Shown: in pieces, positions 1-4,625 of the stretch
Position numbering within the stretch: the stretch's first letter is position 1
Layout: the number at the start of each line of letters is the position of its first letter
Assembly (NCBI GenBank): GCA_017561105.1
Contig: JAFZDR010000117.1
Coordinates: forward strand, 1 to 6,605
Reading direction: 5' to 3'
Length of the DNA: 6,605 nt
DNA from: Alistipes sp.
GTDB lineage: Bacteria; Bacteroidota; Bacteroidia; Bacteroidales; Rikenellaceae
Made by a program: the position numbers and the translations under genes
Notes under the pieces: generated by a model
Databases searched by the model: none
The model's input: only the letters and a program-made list of their open reading frames with translations
What the model was told of the DNA's origin: nothing

Positions 1-1
1 C

Positions 2-1876
2 ACCCTCTCAGTAAAGTTGAACTACTCGGCATATTCAGACTGCGACATCATCAAGATGAACACCGAGTACATTAACGAAGGTAAGAAGCCTGTGGTACTT
101 CAGAAGTATATGTCGGCTGTATTGCCAATCCAGTCGGATAACTGCGTATTGCTCCACCTCGACGGAACAACCAAGAATGAGTGTAACGAGAATATCGAGC
201 CGCTTGCCAACGGTGTAAAGATCATTTCAACTCAGTCGGGTTCGCAGATTGCAAAGCATGTAAACGCATCGTTTATGCTCGGTTTGGACGGTCGCCTTGA
301 CGAGACCAACTGCCCTGTTATTGCAGGTACTCTTGTTTGGATGGGTAACTTCCATTTTGAGTTCCACAACACACTTCAGAATAGCGCAAGAACGCTCTTT
401 ATGGGTGGTATAAATCCTGCTGCCGGTGACTATACTTTGGCTGCAAAGAAGTCGCTTGCAACACCTGAAATGGTATTTGCATATTCGAACGAGGGTAAGG
501 GTGGCATTACCCGTACGCTCCACAAGTGGGCTCGCAAGTATCAGCTCCTTGACGGAACCGTAGAGCGCGAGATTTTGCTCAACTCATGGGAGGGCGTACA
601 CTTCGACACCACCGAGGCAAACTTGAACGGTATGATTACCGACTTTGCAAAACTCGGCGGCGAGATGTTCGTTGTTGATGACGGCTGGTTTGGTCCAAAA
701 TACCCACGCAACGACGCCAAGAGTTCGTTGGGCGATTGGGGCATTGCAAAATCAAAGTTGCCAAATGGTATTCGTCCTATTATCGACCTCACACACAAGA
801 ACGGTATGAAGTTCGGTATTTGGATTGAGCCTGAGATGGTTAATGTGCAGAGTGAGCTTTATGAAAAGCACCCTGATTGGGTGTTGCGTCACCCCGATTT
901 CGAACCTACATACGGTCGTGGCGGCGGTCAGTTATTGTTGGATTTGACCAACCCTAAGGTTCAGGATTATGTATTCAAAATTGTAGACGATATCCTCACC
1001 GAGAACCCGGATGTTTACTACATCAAGTGGGACAACAACATGGAGATGTACAACACATCGTCGCTCTATTTGCCAAAGGCGTTGCAGTCGAATTTGCAGG
1101 TCGATTTCACCCTCGCACTCGAGAAGATTCTCAAGCGTATTCGTGCCAAGTATCCGAAGGTTGTTATTCAGTTGTGCGCATCGGGTGGCACCCGTTTGAA
1201 CTACGGATTTATGCCATATTTCCAGGAGATGTGGACCAGCGATCAGACCGACGCATACCACCGTATTCTCATCCAGTGGGGATCGCTCAACTTCTACCCT
1301 TCGAATATGTTGGCAGCGCATGTAGGCTCGGCATACAGCAAATATACTCAGCGACTTATCCCTATCAAGTTCCGTTTCGATGTCGCTTCGATGTGCCGTC
1401 TCGGAATGGAGATGGTGCCTTCTAAGTTGAACGACGCAGAACGCGAGTATGCAAAGCGTGCAATTGCCGAGTATAAGACTATCCGTCCGGTAGTTCAGCA
1501 GGGCGATTTGTATCGCCTTATCTCGCCATACGATGGCGACCGCAGCTACACTTCGTTGATGTATGTAAACGAGGCTAAGGATAAGGCAGTAGTATTCGCA
1601 TACCGCCACCTCATTTGGCGCGAAATGGCAAATCCTATCATCCGCTTGCAGGGCTTGAAGGCCGATGCTAAGTATCGCATCCGCGAGGTTGCTCCGGAGG
1701 TTGAGGGCAAGCCTGCTCGCATTAACGGAAAGGTTGTAAGCGGCAAGGTTTTGATGCAGGAGGGCATCGTTATTCCTGAGCTTACCAAGAGTCTCAAGTC
1801 AAATGTTGCCCTTGGCGAGGTTCGCGCAGTGAACGACTGGAGAAGTATCGTACTCGAGCTCGTAGAGGTAAAATAA
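2..1876 (+). CDS. Alpha-galactosidase, glycoside hydrolase family 36 (5' end outside window)
   Basis: The enzyme hydrolyses terminal alpha-1,6-galactose from raffinose-type oligosaccharides or galactomannan by a retaining mechanism. The frame is open to the left edge, so the TTG at 17 is not a start. About 624 residues are present against roughly 720 in family members (from memory), so about 100 N-terminal residues are missing. What remains begins in the N-terminal beta domain and continues into the catalytic barrel. Visible motifs are DDGWFG (677-694), GIWIEPEM, YIKWDNN with the expected nucleophile Asp at 1031-1033, CASGGTR from 1175 (the C-x-x-G-G-x-R element), and WTSDQTDA with the acid/base Asp region at 1241-1252. 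A C-terminal beta region follows, ending in TAA. KWDNN replaces the more usual KWDMNR, so the subsite may differ. Whether the protein has a signal peptide cannot be seen. No terminator separates it from engB, eight bases downstream. Confidence 0.95.
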   Translation, partial: TLSVKLNYSAYSDCDIIKMNTEYINEGKKPVVLQKYMSAVLPIQSDNCVLLHLDGTTKNECNENIEPLANGVKIISTQSGSQIAKHVNASFMLGLDGRLDETNCPVIAGTLVWMGNFHFEFHNTLQNSARTLFMGGINPAAGDYTLAAKKSLATPEMVFAYSNEGKGGITRTLHKWARKYQLLDGTVEREILLNSWEGVHFDTTEANLNGMITDFAKLGGEMFVVDDGWFGPKYPRNDAKSSLGDWGIAKSKLPNGIRPIIDLTHKNGMKFGIWIEPEMVNVQSELYEKHPDWVLRHPDFEPTYGRGGGQLLLDLTNPKVQDYVFKIVDDILTENPDVYYIKWDNNMEMYNTSSLYLPKALQSNLQVDFTLALEKILKRIRAKYPKVVIQLCASGGTRLNYGFMPYFQEMWTSDQTDAYHRILIQWGSLNFYPSNMLAAHVGSAYSKYTQRLIPIKFRFDVASMCRLGMEMVPSKLNDAEREYAKRAIAEYKTIRPVVQQGDLYRLISPYDGDRSYTSLMYVNEAKDKAVVFAYRHLIWREMANPIIRLQGLKADAKYRIREVAPEVEGKPARINGKVVSGKVLMQEGIVIPELTKSLKSNVALGEVRAVNDWRSIVLELVEVK

Positions 1877-1884
1877 TTTATCGA

Positions 1885-2484
1885 ATGATTACAAAAGCGC
1901 AGTTCAAATGCTCTTCGGAGCGCATTTCGCAGGTACCCAAGGATTCGTTGAAGGATATCGCCTTCATCGGGCGAAGCAATGTGGGCAAGTCGTCACTTAT
2001 AAATATGCTGACGCGCCACAAGGGCCTTGCCAAGGTGTCGGCTACCCCGGGAAAGACCAAGTTGATAAACCACTTCCTTATAAATAACCAGTGGTATTTG
2101 GTCGATCTGCCAGGCTATGGCTACGCCCGCACCTCGAAGAAGGAGCGCGGAGCCTTTGCCAAGATTATATTGGACTATGTCTTCAAGTGCGAGAAGATGC
2201 ACTACCTCTTCGTGCTTGTAGATTCGCGATTGGAGCCGCAGAAGATAGACTTGGAGTTTATCGAGATGCTGGGACAAGGTGGTGTGCCGTTTGCACTCAT
2301 CTTCACCAAGTGCGACAAACAGTCCGCAACGCAGACACAACGCGCTGTTACAGCCTATAAAAAGCGCTTGTCGGAGCAGTGGGAGGAGATGCCTCCAATG
2401 TTGCTCTCATCGAGCGAAAATGGGCAGGGACGCGACGAGATTGTGGCTTTTGTTGAAAAAATTTTGGCAGAAAGTGCCGAATAG
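1885..2484 (+). CDS. engB: Ribosome biogenesis GTP-binding protein EngB (YsxC/YihA family)
   Basis: EngB is a cytoplasmic GTPase of the TrmE-Era-EngA-EngB superfamily, needed for late assembly of the 50S ribosomal subunit and usually essential. At 199 residues it has typical family length. All G motifs are visible: G1 GRSNVGKSS (residues 29-37), the G2 threonine in SATPGKT (52-58), G3 DLPGYG (74-79), G4 TKCDK (141-145) and a G5-like LSSSENG (174-180). The ATG at 1885 gives the normal short N-terminal extension before the P-loop. It lies eight bases after the alpha-galactosidase stop with no clear Shine-Dalgarno sequence, which is common in Bacteroidota. The gene ends in TAG. It is probably cotranscribed with the upstream gene, though an internal promoter inside that gene cannot be excluded. 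Confidence 0.96.
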   Translation: MITKAQFKCSSERISQVPKDSLKDIAFIGRSNVGKSSLINMLTRHKGLAKVSATPGKTKLINHFLINNQWYLVDLPGYGYARTSKKERGAFAKIILDYVFKCEKMHYLFVLVDSRLEPQKIDLEFIEMLGQGGVPFALIFTKCDKQSATQTQRAVTAYKKRLSEQWEEMPPMLLSSSENGQGRDEIVAFVEKILAESAE

Positions 2485-2516
2485 TTGCCAAAAACAGCGC
2501 AAAAGTATTACCTTTG
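2485..2516 (+). promoter_or_regulatory. Bacteroidota-type promoter for prs
   Basis: The -7 element TACCTTTG at 2509-2516 matches the Bacteroides primary-sigma consensus TAnnTTTG exactly. A TTG at 2485-2487, 21 bases upstream, fits the -33 element. Transcription should start near 2522-2525, leaving a leader of about 35 bases before the ATG at 2559. The -33 element begins immediately after the engB stop codon. The match is by eye; the start site has not been mapped. Confidence 0.7.
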
Positions 2517-2558
2517 CAACCAGATATAGAAGAAATCTCATATAAACTAAATAAGTAT

Positions 2559-3503
2559 ATGGCTATCCACAAAATTAAGTTCTTTACAGGTCGCGCATCG
2601 CGCTACTTGGCAGAAAAAATCGTTGCTGCATACGGCACAACACTCGGTGAGTGCGAGATCGTAGAGTTCAGCGACGGCGAGTTCCAACCACACTTTATCG
2701 AGTCAATTCGTGGTTGCACCGTATTTATCATCCAGTCGACATTCCCTAAGTCGGATAACTTGATGGAGTTGTTGATGATGATCGACGCTGCAAAGCGAGC
2801 TTCGGCACATAAGGTTGTAGCAGTAATCCCTTATTTCGGTTGGGCGCGTCAGGACCGCAAGGACCGTCCGCGCGTACCTATTACATCGGCTCTCGTAGCA
2901 AATATGCTTTCGGTAGCAGGTGCTGACCGCGTGATGACTCTCGACTTGCACGCAGATCAGATTCAGGGCTTCTTCGATGTTCCTGTTGACGCTCTCTACG
3001 CAAGCGGTATCTTCATCCCTTACATCAAGAGCCTCGGCATCGAGGACTTGTCGATTGCTTCGCCTGATATGGGCGGTGCTAAGCGCGCAAGCTCGTACGC
3101 TAAGTTGCTCGAGACCCCAATCATCATTTCGCACAAGGAGCGTGCAAAGGCCAATGTTGTTGGTTCGATGACCGCTATCGGCGAGGTTGAGGGCCGCAAT
3201 ATCCTCATCGTTGACGATATGATCGACACTGCAGGTACTATCTGTATGGCAGCTAATATGTTGATGGAGCGCGGTGCTAAGAGCGTTCGTGCAGCTATCA
3301 CCCACCCTGTATTGTCGGGCAAGGCATACGATCGTATCAACGAGAGCGCATTGGAGGAGGTTATCGTAACCGATACTATTCCGCTCAACCCTGAGATGGA
3401 TTTGCACAAGTTTACCGTTCTTTCGTGCGCAGACATCATTGCTGAGTGCATCGAGCGTGTACACAACTATCAGTCAATTTCGCCACTCTTCTACAAGGAG
3501 TAA
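2559..3503 (+). CDS. prs: Ribose-phosphate pyrophosphokinase (PRPP synthetase)
   Basis: This cytoplasmic enzyme transfers pyrophosphate from ATP to ribose 5-phosphate, making PRPP for purine, pyrimidine, NAD, histidine and tryptophan synthesis. The product is 314 residues, typical of class I enzymes. Visible motifs are FSDGEF (37-42), the ATP-binding stretch around ARQDRKDRPR (96-105), DLHADQIQGFF (129-139, with the conserved metal/ATP-binding His131) and the PRPP-binding loop VDDMIDTAGT (218-227). The frame is open further upstream to a TTG at 2514, but that codon lies inside the -7 promoter element. The ATG at 2559 gives MAIHKIKFFTGRASR, the expected N-terminus. No strong Shine-Dalgarno sequence precedes it; the leader is A/T-rich. 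The stop is TAA, and an intrinsic terminator follows 17 bases later. Confidence 0.97.
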   Translation: MAIHKIKFFTGRASRYLAEKIVAAYGTTLGECEIVEFSDGEFQPHFIESIRGCTVFIIQSTFPKSDNLMELLMMIDAAKRASAHKVVAVIPYFGWARQDRKDRPRVPITSALVANMLSVAGADRVMTLDLHADQIQGFFDVPVDALYASGIFIPYIKSLGIEDLSIASPDMGGAKRASSYAKLLETPIIISHKERAKANVVGSMTAIGEVEGRNILIVDDMIDTAGTICMAANMLMERGAKSVRAAITHPVLSGKAYDRINESALEEVIVTDTIPLNPEMDLHKFTVLSCADIIAECIERVHNYQSISPLFYKE

Positions 3504-3520
3504 AGCATTGATTATAAACG

Positions 3521-3557
3521 AACAAGGGCGCGACTTCTCGTGCCCTTGTTTTGTTTT
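3521..3557 (+). terminator. Intrinsic terminator of prs
   Basis: The arm ACAAGGGCGCGA (3522-3533) pairs with TCGTGCCCTTGT (3538-3549) around a CTTC loop. This gives a 12-bp stem with a single G-U wobble, extendable by an A-T pair. The T-rich tail TTTTGTTTT runs from 3549 to 3557. Its position just after the prs stop makes the assignment clear. Confidence 0.9.
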
Positions 3558-3562
3558 ATACC

Positions 3563-3608
3563 ATACATAACAGATGGGTATCGAAAACGATACCCATCTG
3601 TTATGTAT
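3563..3608. repeat. Perfect 21-bp inverted repeat with 4-base AAAA loop
   Basis: The arm 3563-3583 is the exact reverse complement of 3588-3608, separated only by AAAA. The stem is free of mismatches and about 43 percent GC. Neither side is followed by a T-tract, so it is not a standard intrinsic terminator on either strand. It lies midway between the prs terminator and the terminator of the opposing gene. It could be an extra barrier to convergent transcription, an RNA-processing hairpin, or a copy of a small palindromic repeat family. Which of these cannot be told from one copy. Confidence 0.9.
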
Positions 3609-3654
3609 CACCATACCAAAAATTGTAAATGGTTGAACTATTTTTGAGGCAGAC

Positions 3655-3701
3655 AAAAAGCCCGATGCGCAGCATAGTAAGCCTATGTGAGCTATCGGGC
3701 T
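3655..3701 (-). terminator. Intrinsic terminator of the leftward nuclease gene
   Basis: Read on the minus strand, AGCCCGAT (3701-3694) pairs with ATCGGGCT (3666-3659) and is followed directly by TTTTTGT. Between these arms a second small stem (CATAG/CTATG) can form. It starts 40 bases past the TAA of the leftward frame, in the right place and orientation to end that transcript. Confidence 0.85.
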
Positions 3702-3740
3702 ATTGAAGTGCGACTCGAAAAGAGCCAATCAAATCGATTT

Positions 3741-4580
3741 TTAGAAATTGGAGAATGTACTCCACACTGTATTCTTCTCTGCGGTGGCCTCTACACTATC
3801 GGGAAGGTTTGCAAAAAAGTCGAAACCTGTCCATTTTTCCACATCATCGACCGATACGGTATAGTTCGAATATGTCGAGCCCGAATAGGCCTTATTCTCG
3901 AACCAGAAGCCGACTGTCGATGCCGAAGTCACTGTGCCACTCGAGGAGGTTGTAACCTTGAGAACTACCTTGTAGAAGTAGTTCGGAATAGGAACCTTCT
4001 TGGTGTCGTTCTTTGCTGTGGTGTAGCTTATCGTCTTGCTCTCGCCCACCTTCGAGAAGGCTACGCCCGTAACAATATAGATAACCTTTTTAGCTGCTGC
4101 CGACTGCAATGCACCCTCCAATGAACTCCACATTCCGCTGTTGAAGTTATCCTGGATTTGTGGCACAGAGTTGGTCACATAGAAGGTCTGCAACTGCATC
4201 TCCTTGTTTCCGTTGCGCGAAGCATTTGGAATAAGGTGACCGCGCGCATATGGAGGATAGTCAGAGTAGGTTGCATTGCACAAATCAACCTGATATTTCT
4301 CTTCCAAGAGCGGGTTAAACGACCAATCATCGGGGCGCGAATAGGAGCCCATATGCTTCGACTCGAGCGGGTATGCCACCCACATCGAGGTGTAGGTCGA
4401 TTTGTCGTAGTAAGCGGTGTAGTTACGCTCGCTACCCGACTTAACCTTCAGCTCCACAGCATTCGGATAGAGTCCGCCCTTGTCCTCACCCGGCAACTCG
4501 AGCCAGGTTTCGGTTGGGACTCCTCCGGTTACGCCACCATCGGTGGTATCACCGCTGTCCTCTCCCGGGGTAGGGTCCAC
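3741..4580 (-). CDS. DNA/RNA non-specific endonuclease domain, separated from its N-terminal part by an in-frame TGA
   Basis: The product is a metal-dependent NUC1/EndA-type nuclease of the beta-beta-alpha-metal superfamily, which cleaves DNA and RNA. Numbering from the GTG at 4580 (279 residues), residues 1-50 are a Gly/Thr/Pro/Asp-rich linker and the catalytic domain covers about 52-279. The catalytic motif is YARGHLIPNASR (111-122), with general base His115 (codon 4238-4236). A downstream FYVTNSVPQ...NFNSGMW segment supplies the expected metal-ligand Asn, probably Asn145 or Asn147. The residue before RGH is Ala instead of the Asp of classical DRGH. The GTG is only a nominal start: there is no signal peptide, and the frame stays open to 4622 and matches the upstream ORF frame exactly across the TGA. 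It therefore looks like the C-terminal half of a surface lipoprotein nuclease. It may be silent, made by readthrough, or an error-split gene. The frame ends in TAA. Confidence 0.8.
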   Translation of the reverse strand: MDPTPGEDSGDTTDGGVTGGVPTETWLELPGEDKGGLYPNAVELKVKSGSERNYTAYYDKSTYTSMWVAYPLESKHMGSYSRPDDWSFNPLLEEKYQVDLCNATYSDYPPYARGHLIPNASRNGNKEMQLQTFYVTNSVPQIQDNFNSGMWSSLEGALQSAAAKKVIYIVTGVAFSKVGESKTISYTTAKNDTKKVPIPNYFYKVVLKVTTSSSGTVTSASTVGFWFENKAYSGSTYSNYTVSVDDVEKWTGFDFFANLPDSVEATAEKNTVWSTFSNF

Positions 4581-4617
4581 GGTAGGAGGGGTTGTACCCC
4601 CTCCTGTTCCGTTACCC
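4568..4617 (-). other. Extended stem-loop just downstream of the in-frame TGA
   Basis: On the minus strand AGGAGGGG (4605-4598) pairs perfectly with CCCCTCCT (4591-4584) around the loop GTACAA. Further pairing is possible below it: ACGG (4612-4609) with CCGT (4582-4579), and GGGTA (4617-4613) with TACCC (4572-4568). That gives up to 17 pairs interrupted by small internal loops. It starts five bases after the TGA. The DNA encodes a Gly-Gly-Gly-Thr-Thr-Pro-Pro linker, and GGN and CCN codons complement each other naturally, so the structure may be a by-product of coding. There is no U-tract, so it is not a typical terminator. Confidence 0.55.
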
Positions 4618-4622
4618 GAAGA

Positions 4623-4625
4623 TCA
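4623..4625 (-). other. In-frame TGA joining two halves of one reading frame
   Basis: The minus-strand codon at 4625-4623 is TGA, preceded by CAG and followed by TCT. Both flanking frames are the same: 42 bases (14 sense codons) separate it from the GTG at 4580. It falls between the end of a beta domain (RINEIVATLQ) and a flexible linker (SSGNGTGGG). The alpha-galactosidase, engB, prs and nuclease frames end in TAA, TAG, TAA and TAA and have no internal TGA. Genome-wide UGA reassignment therefore has no support here. Confidence 0.9.

Noticed and set aside
932..1609. Leftward 225-residue open frame inside the alpha-galactosidase gene
   Set aside because: It is opposite a clearly real gene with intact catalytic motifs. 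Its translation is rich in Cys, Arg and His without any domain pattern, as expected for an antisense shadow.
2703..3464. Leftward 253-residue open frame opposite prs
   Set aside because: It overlaps a strongly conserved gene entirely, has no recognisable motif, and its codon pattern is the mirror of prs.
3639..3646. TATTTTTG, a match to the -7 promoter consensus on the plus strand
   Set aside because: The nearest TTG (3623-3625) is only 13 bases away, not 19-21. No rightward gene follows, and the A/T-rich stretch is the tail region of the leftward terminator.
4578..4605. AGGAGG followed by GTG as an independent start for the nuclease
   Set aside because: The spacing from AGGAGG to the GTG at 4580 is 19 bases, too long for a ribosome binding site, and the motif is buried in a stem. 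The resulting protein would have no secretion signal, and Bacteroidota rely little on Shine-Dalgarno pairing.
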